Assembly (NCBI GenBank): GCA_947650285.1
Contig: CANTFL010000228.1
Span: 124,001 to 188,000, forward strand
Length of the DNA: 64,000 bases
Direction of reading: 5' to 3'
Origin: Hyaloperonospora brassicae
Lineage: Eukaryota > Oomycota > Peronosporomycetes > Peronosporales > Peronosporaceae
The position numbers were made by a program, and so were the translations under genes. Below are positions 45,226-55,552 of the stretch, in pieces. The notes beneath the pieces were generated by a model. It was not told where the DNA came from and made no database searches. It was given only the letters and a program-made list of their open reading frames with translations. Within the stretch, counting starts at the first letter, position 1; each line of letters starts with the position of its first letter.

Positions 45226-45564
45226 TTACGCGTTCCTTCCATCAGAATATGTCGGTAACAGGGCGCTGCCTATGGCAAAGTCAGATGCGTCACAGACGAC
45301 ACTGAAAGATCGATCAGGATCAGGCAAAGCCAAGATTGGCGCATGAAGGAGACTCTCCATTACTGCTTGAAAATCATCATGCTCGGTTCTAGTCCAGCAC
45401 CATTCCACATCCTTTTTAAGGAGATTGGATAATGGCCGAGTCATATCTGCGTAATTTGCACTGTACTTGTGCAAGTGATTGGCAAGGCGAAGCCACTTAC
45501 GTAAGTCCTTTTGTTTCTTTGGAACCGGCCAATCAACTATGGATTTTACCTTAGCGGGATCCAC
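45226..45564 (-). pseudogene. RT thumb and RNase H N-terminal part, element B
   Basis: The 112-residue minus frame has VKSIVDWPVPKKQKDLRKWL, HLHKYSANYADMTRPLSNLL, ILALPDPDRSF and VVCDASDFAIGSAL. These are the RT thumb/connection blocks and the first RNase H motif with its catalytic Asp (C-D-A-S). The frame is lost after about SALLPTYSDGRN. Confidence 0.9.
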
Positions 45565-45627
45565 TCAAGGTCCTCGCTTACCAATAAAGCACCCTAAAAA
45601 GGGAACCTCTCCTGCACCAAAGATGCA

Positions 45628-46005
45628 CTAAGTCGCGTTAGCGTACAACTTATTTGTGCGCATGCACTCGAGATCCGCTCGTAAATGGTCAATGTGATTG
45701 ACATCCGACCAGCCGTTCATAGCACGACTATGGACAAAGATGTCATCAAAGTATGTCTGTCTATAACCTCGGTGAGGTCTGAACAATTGTGTCACAAGAA
45801 GATTTAATGTAGCTGGGGCATTTGATAACCCTTGCGGCATAACAAGCCACTCCCAGAGCATACCGTTGGGAGTGCTGACTGCTGTCAGCGGAATATCGAT
45901 TTCTCGCATGAGCAGCTGGTAATATGCATCAACTAAGTCGAGCGCACTGTAAACTGTGCATCCCACCATATTGTTCAGGCAAACATCCTCTAGACGTGAT
46001 GCCAA
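45628..46005 (-). pseudogene. Reverse transcriptase palm, element B
   Basis: The 125-residue minus frame has motif A VYSALDLVDAYYQLLM (Asp), motif B MPQGLSNAPATLN, and the catalytic box TYFDDIFVHS. Motif E-like HLRADLECMRTNKLYAN follows. All three catalytic Asp are present. The N-terminal fingers are missing: at about 46010 the sequence changes to plus-strand element C. The match to chromovirus-type oomycete Gypsy RT is strong. Confidence 0.9.
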
Positions 46006-46019
46006 CGAGCGCTACAGAG

Positions 46020-48240
46020 GAGAAGATGGTGGTCAAGGTGTGACCCTCGGTGAGCGACCCCCAATATCTCCCAGGGCCGCGATGAATGCCGAGAGACCTA
46101 TGGAAAATAAAGCTCTGTGCCGAATCGTCGAGTAAATTTAGAAAATATGCTAAGCCCAGATCTTCAAGCCAAAGTCAATCTACCCAGAGACTTAGGCAAA
46201 CATGGGCAATGAGCTAAAGAAACCCCTTAACAGCATGTCTTCTAAACAGCTAGTCGTCATCACAGTGCTGCTGCGCCAGCATTAGGGTATACGTGCGAAA
46301 TGATGCCCGCAAAGTTGATGTTATTTGACTTAAAGGTTCGCTTGATGGGTAGTAAGTTTCTAAAGTGAAGGCGTAAGCTGAAGGAAGTACTCATGGTGGA
46401 AGGCGGAACAAGTTTCTCGTTCCGTTTAACCGGCGAAATCAGGCGGGCATGATGCTCGTTGAAGAAAAGAGACCCCCACTACTCATGGACGATCAATCCA
46501 GGACGAGGAGTTATAGACATGGGGTGGTGAACAAAACGCTGTCGTAAATCCCAGAACTTAAACGCGGAGTATTCACGAGGGTTAATAGGACGCCGTGCCA
46601 AAGTGATGTCCACATAGCCTCACAACCACGCACTTTACAGACGATAGACACTCTACGACCAATGTATCAAGAGGCGCTAAAAAATGGCGACAGGTAGTGA
46701 GTACTACGAAGAAGATAAAGACGCGTACGACGACTATCGAGAGGCCTATTTGAGATAGAATAGTCTCAACAGATAGTTAAGCTACGGTGATGCTAAAACA
46801 ATAAACAAGACACGTCATGGAAATACGTATTTACGCGCCATTGAATAAGATCGCCAGGTATGGGACAAAACGCTATCGGTTGGAAGATGCCTTGCAATAA
46901 ATCCTACGTTTCGCCTACGAGATGAAGGGAACGTTTCAACCGCGAGATGAATGGTGCGAGCCTTTTCGCTATGTCTGGACAAAGCGGCCAAAAGTTGGTA
47001 TCGTTAACTCCCGCAAAAGACTTAGCAGAAGTGGAAGCTAATCAGCGAATTTTTCATAGACTATTAATGCTCTTAGTTTGACATATCCGCCAGGCCGAGG
47101 TGTCACTCAGCAAAGTGTGGTGAGACCGAGCACGTGTGAGTCTTCCTCCTGAGAATGTACAATTATGCACGGACGGCGCGGATTAATTTTGATAATGAGG
47201 GTGTGGATGCTGCCGACACGTCGATCATATCCTATTAAAATGCGGTGACGAAGACCTGATGGATCTGATCTATTCACAACGACTCGATGATATTCAGCGC
47301 GTATAGAAATTATCAGCCATCGATTGCTCGGCAAGAAGCAAAAAAAACAACGTGACCGATTAAATACCGGACACGGGCTAAGTCTCCACAAGAAATACTT
47401 ACGCGATAGACGACAGAAGTAATGGGGTGATGGCCTTCTTAGGCCCGAATCGAGACGGGAGTCAAAATTCAACGATCTTCAAAGTGGCCGACCTGGTCGT
47501 CAGAATGACCGTCGTCCTAAATCTCGGTGACAACCTACACGGTCTGTCGAGTTGGAATAATGACCGAGACTATGATTATAGTCGACGTGTTACCATTGCA
47601 CCAGCATCGTTGGAAGGTTTGCATGCAGCGCTCGACGAGCGCAGAAGGAGCCGGTAAACAAACCTGTAAGATTCTTCGAATGATGGAAGTGTACGAGAAC
47701 ACCTGAGTGACTACGGTTCCGCATCTGACTTGCACTAAATAGAAGCAGGAGCAGATTTAAGTCAGGTCCGAAACCCAGTCGACCGTCGAGAGCACCCACG
47801 ATCAAATATTTACTAATATTACAGATCGGACAAGATGTACGGCCGCCGTAAATTAGTGGACCGAAAAGAACGCACGGATTCGTCAAGAGAGCGCCGAATT
47901 CACGCAACGTGCGGTGCATGCGGTGCCATGGAACACGACGCTCATTTTTGCAAGCGACGGTGCAAGTTCTGTAAGCAAGTACATGATGGCGGTCGGTGCG
48001 ACTTATTTGGAACATTTGAGAAGCTGTTCAAGTTTTAAAGACATCACTTGATGAATCGGTTTTGCCGAAAGACCTCCGCGACATATACTTGTCAGGCCAT
48101 TAAAAAAAGGAAGATTGCTGACTCAACTGGTTCAGAAAATGATGAGGTACCCAGTCAATTAAACCAGCAGTCGAAGCGAACTACGTTTTTGGATAGGTTG
48201 AGGATACACAAAGGCCCGACGAATAGGGAGGTAAAGAACA
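46020..48240 (+). pseudogene. Gag region of element C (decayed)
   Basis: Plus-strand coding remnants run from just beyond the element B junction. One is the short frame from 46684 (MATGSEYYEEDKDAYDDY). Another is a fragment near 46920 (MKGTFQPRDEW), like the capsid helix block of oomycete Gag. The frame at 47427-47657 ends RRVTIAPASLEGLHAALDER, typical of the segment before the zinc knuckles. Stops and shifts separate them. Gag would form the virus-like particle. Confidence 0.6.
47910..47999 (+). pseudogene. Gag zinc knuckles, element C
   Basis: In the plus-strand frame 47835-48038 are two good knuckles: CGACGAMEHDAHFC (C-x2-C-x4-H-x4-C) and CKFCKQVHDGGRC (C-x2-C-x3-H-x4-C), followed by DLFGTFEKLFKF. 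This CGACG..HFCKRRCKFC arrangement is characteristic of oomycete Ty3/Gypsy Gag. All Cys and His are present, so this part is well preserved. Confidence 0.85.
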
Positions 48241-49434
48241 AGATTTAGGACGCGACGATTGGGATGACGGTGAATTCAGATCGATCGCAAGGATGGATAC
48301 AAACAGACGAGTGTGTCCTAAGATGGGGGAGACGAAAAAATTGAACCTTTTGTCAGAAGAACGATTGGATTGAAGGTCGGACTCAGGCCATTCCTGCTTA
48401 TTGCGTATGCGAACAGCTGGACGGCACTGATCCTGTGTCTTGGGAAGCGCTGCCTTTAGCGAGGGGAACTGTCAATGGAAGAGCCGATTGCGTTAGCCGA
48501 GCTGATCTTGAGCCGAAGGTCTCAGAGAGAGAGAAGAGAAATAAGAGCGGGGGCGACTTGTGTGTTTGAGGGTAAAATTGCAACTGAATGAAAAGATTTT
48601 GTGGCACCTGCGCTTCTTCTAATGCACCTGAAGAGCTCCTATAGGCTTTACATGTAAATCCTTATGCCTTCCAATTAAACCTACTATTTCGACATATTTC
48701 TTGAGTACTCCGAGGCTCAACCCACCGATATTGAACTTGAAGTCTGACGAGAAGATTCCTTCTGATGTAATTGGCCGAAGCCTCTCACCTGAATCTCCCC
48801 CTGATAGGATTTATGACGTGTTTAACATGCATTGAGCGTTCTTCCGCTTCATGACTAAATTTATTGTCATCGTTGGCATCAGCGCGTCCATAATTCTCCC
48901 TATCCTAATCACTCACGTCGAAGTCGTAGAGACAAATGGCCCGATCCACCCTTGCGTCAGCGTAGGTAAAAATCGGTTATGCGTCGTTCCACATAGCGCG
49001 CGGAGTCTTTCCTGCTGTCGCCGTGTTCGTGCCGCTTGCGTCTTTCGATTTAATGACCATGTTTCTCCTTAGTTATTTATGATCTGCTAAAATTGCACCC
49101 CCTTTATTTTCTGGGTCGCGGCACCAACTGTGGTAGTAGTAGATAAGTTCTATGGAAGCACAGTATCAACGTTACAACACGACGATCACCAAGCTATTCA
49201 GCGCAGTTAGGCTTGTACGTCGGGTAAACACCCTTCAAGTTGCGCTTCTTCGATTGAAGTTATAGCTCTCGCTAAGCTGAGTACCTCCAACCACCCACGC
49301 TTCCTTCAGGAAGACTGCCTGAACTCTGCAGCTTCCGATCCTCCAATCCTATGATCTCTTAACAATAAGTAGACGTCGTCATTTTCACGCTTTTACACGT
49401 CACCGAGCGTAGTATACGCCCGACTAAAAATTAC
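48241..49434 (+). pseudogene. Gag-pol junction and protease region of element C, unrecognisable
   Basis: Protease is expected between the knuckles and RT, but I find no D-[ST]-G or I-L-G motif. The plus-strand frame at 48851-49072 starts with a hydrophobic stretch (FIVIVGISASIILPILI) that does not fit a protease. It is annotated by position only. Confidence 0.3.
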
Positions 49435-49439
49435 GGTGT

Positions 49440-49620
49440 CCTTGGTTAAAGACCCACCGGCTCGTCGCTCGACGGTTCTTTGTACAGTGCCTGGTTTTGG
49501 TTCACTGGTTTGTCGTTCGCGAGACTTCAAAGCGGTGCCGTCAATTTGGTCACCGGCACGCCGTGTGACGAGACTTAAAGCAGTGCCGTCTACTGGATCC
49601 TTAACTCGCCGTGCGACAAG
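49440..49620 (+). repeat. 49-bp minisatellite, about 3 units
   Basis: Units begin at GAGACTT (49521 and 49570), with a more diverged unit at about 49471-49520 and a partial one before it. Shared parts are GAGACTTAAAGC, GTGCCGTC and CGCCGTGTGAC. It gives a repeated GTAL/RR pattern in a 137-codon minus-strand frame, which I regard as a product of the repeat. Confidence 0.7.
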
Positions 49621-49930
49621 ACTGATATTTTGCTGTAAGCGAAGAATGCCCAGCCCGGGCCAGCTTTTCTCTTGGCGCTTCCAATCTAGACCTCTACAAG
49701 CTATGCTCCTCGAGGATCGACAGCAGGCATAATCCAACTTCAGCAGGGACTTACCTATAACGTGTACACGTGATCTTGGACTTGGAAAATTCTGCTCTTT
49801 ATTCAATATATCCTATTCTCTACTTAATTATATAGGGATCTTGAGTGGTTCTACTTCATCCCCTCGTTGTCCAATACCAATACCTAGTAAGATAAACTAG
49901 TCATCAACTTGCTCTCTCGTCGGGGCTTAC

Positions 49931-50003
49931 CTCGTCGAGTCTTAGCTTGTCCAGTATTGGCTCGTCGATTCTTGGCTCGTCAAGTCTTGCTAGTCGAGTA
50001 TTA
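49931..50003 (+). repeat. 15-bp minisatellite, 5 units
   Basis: Units CTCGTCGAGTCTTAG, CTTGTCCAGTATTGG, CTCGTCGATTCTTGG, CTCGTCAAGTCTTG and CTAGTCGAGTATTA follow head to tail (49931, 49946, 49961, 49976, 49990), with a degraded unit before them. Confidence 0.85.
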
Positions 50004-50149
50004 ATGTAACGACAACGATGTGATCCTGCATCTCTCGTCGGGTGTACCGCTCCTATAATCAAGTTAAAAGTAGGTAATACCACGTTCGGAAATTTTTATA
50101 CACCATAGATAGTACATATGCTAAGACATGCCCCCTAAGCTCAACAGAT

Positions 50150-50560
50150 GTGATAAAAATTGTTGAGGTCGATGTGGGATTTCGCTCCGAGCTACTTTGA
50201 CGATGTGTTCGTCTATAGCGAGGATATGGACAGAAAGACGGACGTAAATGTTGTTTAAACTCACCTTTGTCATATTTTTACACCTATGAGCAAGCATAAG
50301 TTGTACGGTAACCTCAAAAACTGTACATTCGCAGACAGAAAATACCACTTTTTAGTGCATCGTTGGCAAGCACGGCGTACGCCCTGATTCTCCATAGAAC
50401 AAGGTGATTACCAACCGGCCAATTCCAGTTGATGCCAAAGGAATAAGCAAATTTTTGGTATAGCGGCGTACTTGAACACAATTTCGCGCAATTACGCCGG
50501 CATGAATGTTCATCTTTCCTGCATGCTCATGAAATACGTGAAGTGGTCACGGAACACTGA
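50150..50560 (+). pseudogene. Reverse transcriptase fragment, element C
   Basis: The plus strand at 50193-50204 encodes the RT catalytic box within SYFDDVFVYSEDMDR. Shortly after comes KHKLYGNLKNCTFADRKYHF, the palm-thumb block of Gypsy RT. Motifs A and B to the left are not recognisable, because that space is taken up by the minisatellites and AT-rich sequence. The copy is heavily truncated. Confidence 0.75.
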
Positions 50561-50594
50561 CTTTCGTCATTCCCTTGACTGTATCAAGTAGAGC

Positions 50595-51100
50595 TTGACG
50601 CAGTCGCCCATACTGGACAATGCAGATATAGATAGGCCATTCCATGAGGTGTCTGACGTGAGAGATTTTGCGATCGGCTGTGCGTTGATACAAATTAATA
50701 TAGACGGCTTCGAGCGTGTTTTCTGCTATCAGTCGCGTCGACCGCAAGTGTCTTTGAGTATGTGGCCAGTGCATTGCAAAAGCCTCTTTCCATGAAATAT
50801 GCGCTGGCTGCATTTCGTGTCTATCTCCTGGAAGATAGACCATTCGTTGCGTATACGGACCATGCGCCATTACACGTGGTCGTAACAGTTTCCACATCTC
50901 GCTAAGAATAGAGATGTGGCTGCATCGACCCATGGAGTTTACCTTCTTCTTGTAATACAAGCCAGGACGCCTGAATGTCTCTGTTGAAGCGCTTTCGCGC
51001 CGACCCAAATTTGATCCAGCTTCGTATTTACCAGTGCAAACAACCCATTGTTGCGACACTTGTGTCTGGTGTTCCGTGGTCAACATTTCTTGGAGACGAG
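50595..51100 (+). pseudogene. RNase H, element C
   Basis: The plus frame 50595-50795 has SPILDNADIDRPFHEVSDVR, DFAIGCALIQINIDG and FERVFCYQSRRPQ, matching the Gypsy RNase H N terminus. The catalytic Asp of the C-D-A-S motif is retained in shifted form (V-S-D-V). In other frames to about 51020 the domain goes on (AFRVYLLEDRPFVAYTDHA; EALSRRPKFDP). The 179-codon minus-strand frame 50547-51086 is its antisense shadow. Confidence 0.8.
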
Positions 51101-51239
51101 AGAAAAGTCTACGCTGGTGATTAGGATCTCCTGCGTTTGATAAATCACCTCATACATTCATCTCGCAAATGATAGCGATATACCGGCCTTGAACCGCTAC
51201 TTAACGGATAGGTGTACAACTCGTACGATTTGCTGTGTT

Positions 51240-51990
51240 ACATAGCCGTTGCAGACGACACTCTTCTTGTCATCGTCCTACTCAACATGGGTTGCGCTTG
51301 CTATCATGTCTGAGAGACAAGTTGCTTTAAACAGAGGACATCGTGGTCTAGAAATGCCTTTTCTCACAGTCAGTCGTGACTGTTACTGGCCTTGCTAGTA
51401 ACAGTTTGTGCACAAGTGAAAATGTTCTTGAGAGGTTGGTCAGCGAGTGAAACCTAATCCTTTATTTCATGCACCTTCACAGCCTTTTCCTGCTACGGCA
51501 GAGTGCTGGGAGTCCGTTTCAATGGAATTAGTCTTCGGTCTACCGGAGACGTTTACAAGAATACCTATACTCTTGTGTTAATTGACAGATTCAACAAGAT
51601 GGTACATCTTGCTGCGGTTCTCGAGTCGACCACAATACAGGGCTGGTCCCGTGTCTTGATCGACACAATATTTCGTACCCACGAATCACCCCGTCAGTAT
51701 GTAACGAATCGTGACCCTCTATCCGCGGCAGAGTTCTGGCAATCTGTGTTCCGATCACTCGGAAACGTTTGTATATGTCCAAATCAACCTATGCGAAAAT
51801 AGACGGTCATACGGAAAGTGCCATCCGCGTCCTCGAAGAATTTTATCGAGGATACGTTTACTCGTTTACGAGTTGGAGAAACGTTTTCGCGGTTAGTCGA
51901 ATCGCCATTTACAACTCGGTGCATGCGTCCACAACACACGCCTCGGTCTACATGGATGGCTCGATCCACCCATGAATTCCTTATAATTTA
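51240..51990 (+). pseudogene. Integrase, element C
   Basis: Plus-strand blocks: ESVSMELVFGLPET near 51510, where the first catalytic Asp of M-D-F is Glu; YTLVLIDRFNKMVHLAAV; TNRDPLSAAEFWQSVFRSLG with the second Asp; then, in another frame, HTESAIRVLEEFYRGYVYSF with the third acidic residue and NSVHASTTHASVYM. The first acidic substitution plus frameshifts mean it is inactive. It is closest to element B among the elements here. Confidence 0.85.
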
Positions 51991-53476
51991 GAGTGTGACT
52001 CTCGTTCAAGGGGGGGGGGGTGGTGCTCGAGCTACAGTTCAGATCTACCTTATCAAGCGTCGACCTAAACGCCTCCACGTCCGATAACAATGTCGATCAC
52101 GTCGACATTGAAGAAGAACAAACTTCAATAATAGCGGCTCCGCTATCATTGACGCAGATGATGATGACGATGCGAGTATTCAAAAATCGTCAATGACGGC
52201 ACAGGGGGGGATGATGACACCCTCGCTGAAGAAGAGAAAGACCTCCCAGCAGTGCGCACTAATATCAATGATATAAACACAGCAATGTCATCAGAAACTT
52301 TTGTGCTGACCCGAGAGTCAGTGGTCCGTTTTGCGTAGGATACAATAGCTATTGCGATAGACCGACAAAAACAGAACACTGATAGAAATGGAAAATCGAG
52401 CATTCCTATTTAGTCTTATGACTTAGCACAACTATCTACACTTGACCTACCTAGACATGTAGCCACTGGTTTTGGCAGTGGTAAATTACTGCGGGAACAC
52501 ATCTTACCGTTTCGTGAATTAGTTGACAAGGCGAATCAGTTCCATGTTGGCCGTAGATGCCCGTATCAATACGACGCGGTCTCTTCTAAAAACGGATACG
52601 GCCAGCACGATTGGGAATAGCCAAACTGTTTGTGTGATTGCGAACTAAAAGCTCGGTTTAGTTCTCTATAAACGCAGTCTCGCGACAAACCTCTCGTTTG
52701 TACTTTAATTGGGCGAATGTAGAATGCTCTCACCTTCAGCAGGATCGACACGGTAGCATTGCACCATCGCCGACCAGTCATGGCAACGATTACCCTCGTG
52801 ATCGAGGTCATCCTGAAAACGGCAGAGGAAACGTTCGTGTCAGTCGATCACTCCCTGCATAAACGGCAGGTTTGTCAAACCTGATATTCTTGCCTCAACC
52901 GCATTCTCTTGTGATCTAGCACGGTTGTCGACGATTTCATGTGGAGTCTATCTCAAATCAACGTGTCTCGAATAGGCAGCAAACGAGATACCTCGTTTAC
53001 TGTAAATTTTTTATCGTTTAATTGTTAAAGTTTGCGGAAGCATTGAAGTTAAGAACACTTGTTGGTCGAAGCTGCAAAAAACAGGTGTATTATGTAATGA
53101 ATATAATCTCGTTTTTACAGTTGCGAATCCTCTGTATTGATCAATTTTGCCTCCAACCGCCTCATCAAGCCTGCTGTTTCTTTCCATGTTCCTTCCTTTA
53201 CAACGGTTTTTATAATGTGGAACACAACTGTTTCGTTGACACGAAAGAGGGGATTGTCAATCCTTAGCACAAAGATACACGCACTCATACAAACTTCTTT
53301 CCTATGCACGAGCCGCATCACCTTAAATCAACACACCTGACAGATCGGAACCTCTTGACCCGTCTTTGATTGATTTTGCGGGCCTGGTTGAACAGTACAA
53401 CCCGGTACACACGATGAGTCACAAGTATCATCGAAACTCAAGCACCCAGCGCGCTGGTGCACGTAGTGCAAATTAG
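51991..53476 (+). pseudogene. Integrase C terminus and chromodomain tail, element C
   Basis: After a run of ten G at about 52011-52020, coding remnants continue on the plus strand. A frame open from about 52417 to 52618 reads LDLPRHVATGFGSGKLLREH and ends QHDWE. A frame from 53345 to 53476 reads LDPSLIDFAGLVEQYNPVHT and ends in a stop; G-L-V-E-Q-Y is the typical end of oomycete Gypsy chromodomains. The aromatic core between them (52.6-53.3 kb) was not found, and AT-rich sequence there may be an insertion. Confidence 0.55.
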
Positions 53477-53547
53477 CAATCGCGTCACGCATCTCAGCCG
53501 AGATGTGGTCCCTACCCAGGGTGAACTAAAGGATTATACCTTTCTTT

Positions 53548-53811
53548 GTGTGCTCCGCGCATTGTCATTTCAACTGTAACATGGAGCACCCCATACTAGT
53601 CAAGAAGTACCTGCCTCACGAGACAACCTTTGCGACTCCTTTCGTGCACTGGTTAAGTTATTTTGTAAAGTATTATGCGTGCCCTATCAAGGTTTTGAAT
53701 CCAGGCTTTACGCTCAATGTCCAGGACATTGCGGATGATTTTATTCCAAGCGGCCAGCAGCGCATGTTTATCGCGCTAGTGTTTCCTGATATCCCAGCGA
53801 TGCTTAAGTAA
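53548..53811 (+). CDS. Hypothetical fragment after element C
   Basis: An 87-codon plus frame with coherent composition: LVKKYLPHETTFATPFVHWL, then VLNPGFTLNVQDIADDFIPS and RMFIALVFPDIPAMLK. It lies just beyond the chromodomain tail in the same orientation and may be a third coding module of element C or a fragment of another element. I do not recognise the family. No signal or membrane segment. Confidence 0.35.
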   Translation: MCSAHCHFNCNMEHPILVKKYLPHETTFATPFVHWLSYFVKYYACPIKVLNPGFTLNVQDIADDFIPSGQQRMFIALVFPDIPAMLK

Positions 53812-53816
53812 AGCAT

Positions 53817-54302
53817 CTAGACTAAAAAATTCATCAGTGCAAAATTCGCTCGCGCTGATTTCGAGGCCGTAAAGCCGTGAAGCCTTGAAGAATCGAATTG
53901 AGAAATCCGATGATGCTCACTTGTCTCACCGGACACGATTTTGAGCATCTGCTCCAGCAGACACCATGGTTTGTTCGCGGGGGACCGCTGCACGTGACGA
54001 GCCGCCCGCGTGGTACCACTGCCTCTGCTGGTATGACGGGCATCATTATTACGGTGACGCAAAACATCTTCGTAATTACGCGAGTGCGGATGCGCAGACG
54101 CGGTCGATTTTGATGTGTAATTAGACTCATCATCAGATTTAAATAACTGTTTATGTAGCTCACGAGAAGTTGTGTGTGGCCGATCCTTCTCCCTCGAAGG
54201 CTCAAATGTAGCCATCACGGGTGATCCGGGTGGCGTAGTGACCTTCACCGAGTCGACAAAGAAGATATGATCCGATTCGAATCCATCACTTGCGATTTGC
54301 AC
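53817..54302 (-). CDS. Hypothetical polar protein, 161 residues
   Basis: This minus frame is rich in Ser, His, Arg and Asp, with VKVTTPPGSPVMATFEPSRE, SDDESNYTSKSTASAHPHSR and a basic RGSGTTRAARHVQRS segment. It resembles disordered parts of Gag or accessory ORFs of oomycete elements. It lies antisense to, and just downstream of, the plus-strand element C, the same relative placement as the antisense ORFs of A, D and B. Whether it is real is uncertain; a second minus frame (53834-54205) overlaps. Confidence 0.3.
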   Translation of the reverse strand: MQIASDGFESDHIFFVDSVKVTTPPGSPVMATFEPSREKDRPHTTSRELHKQLFKSDDESNYTSKSTASAHPHSRNYEDVLRHRNNDARHTSRGSGTTRAARHVQRSPANKPWCLLEQMLKIVSGETSEHHRISQFDSSRLHGFTASKSARANFALMNFLV

Positions 54303-54607
54303 AGTACCACGTGAGCCTGCCGCAACAAGTGATATAAATTAGAACGAGGCTGTAGACGACGATTCCCGCGTGAGTGCGAGCTGCTTTGAGACGATGTTTC
54401 GCGTCGCATGAGCTTGTTTATTGTGCTATTCGAGGTCAGAAACAATTGAATCTGATTAAATAGGTGCGTTTTGCATAATAATACAATCACGGATAAAAAT
54501 CAATCAAGATATATTCCAGTGCGACAATACTTATAAAAAGGGGGTGATGGAACAACTTGAGCCAGTTACATTATATTATCGTACCACAATGTGATATTAA
54601 AAAAGAC

Positions 54608-55552
54608 TGTAGAGGAGGGGTAAACGCTTATATCAGGAGCCGATTTCAACTCCCCCTGACGCCCGGACGACCGCCTAACCGAGGGGGTACTTTGATTCCG
54701 TGTTGAATGTTCCGCTCACCTTGTTTATCCGTCGTTGGGGGTCACTCTTCTAGGTAAACTCGAGTCGATGCCAAGCTTGAAAGTGGTAGAAATTGGTGCT
54801 TTCGCGTAAAAAGCTTTACACAATAGCGGGTGTACTTGTAACATGCTCGATATCAGTCACCTTGATATCTACGAGATCGCATTTTCTAATAAAGATGATT
54901 AATTCGAGAGCCTTCTGACCACTTGAGCCGTCTCGCGATCTCGTACATTATCCTTAATTTCCTGCTGCGTCCGATCACAGTTGTAGTAGTTGTGTGGGAG
55001 TCCTTGATCCCACCCAAGCAATCCAGGGATATCACTTAATTGTAGTGAAATTTTTTGTGACGTCGAGTGCACAACTATTTAACCCGGGAGGGAAGTCGAC
55101 ACGTGTACTTAGAAGCGAATTGAGCTCTGTTTAGTGTTAGCGAATTAAATTCAAATAACCTAACACATCGCTAGGCCTATATATCACACGACTATTACAG
55201 CCACACGTCGCCTTCCCAAGAGGTAGCTCCTTGTAACTATGTGGTTTACACCAAGTGCATTCTCTAGAATCTTAGCGTGACCCTCACCAAACTTAAATAC
55301 AAATCATCGATGTCGAGAGATCGGATCAAGATCGAGGGATCGTGTATACAACAAATCGAGATCGAGGGATTTAGATCGAGAGATCAGATCGAGGTCGAGA
55401 GATCGAGATCAAGAGATCAGATCCTGATCGATAGCCACCCATTCCAGCCCGTTATATTCCAATCAGAATCCTTCTCGTATTAAACTGACGCCTGCGATCT
55501 GTTGTCTCTAAAACTCAACGCAGCAGTTACATCTCACGATCACATGACCACA
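54608..55552. repeat. LTR of the element A family
   Basis: It aligns throughout with 2833-3702: TCAGGAGCCGATTTCAACTC near the start, GATGCCAAGCTTGA, GCGGGTGTACTTGTAA, TTCTGACCACTTGAGCCGTC, CTAACACATCGCTAGGCC, and TGACGCCTGCGATCTGT near the end. It starts TGTAGAGG and ends ACCACA. A GATCGAGA-type array at about 55314-55432 is longer than in the 2833 copy. The flanking 5-mers (AAGAC and ATACA) do not match, so a target-site duplication is not visible. No adjoining element body is recognised, suggesting a solo LTR. Confidence 0.75.

Noticed and set aside
39815..46005. The reverse LTR at 39815 as the 3' LTR of element B
   Set aside because: Its orientation is opposite to that of the A-family LTRs beside minus-strand pol, and element B belongs to a different Gypsy lineage.
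49393..49806. 137-codon minus-strand ORF with internal repeats
   Set aside because: The protein repeats simply reflect the 49-bp minisatellite, and it runs opposite to element C.
50547..51086. 179-codon minus-strand ORF
   Set aside because: It is antisense to recognisable RNase H sequence of element C on the plus strand and has no family pattern of its own.
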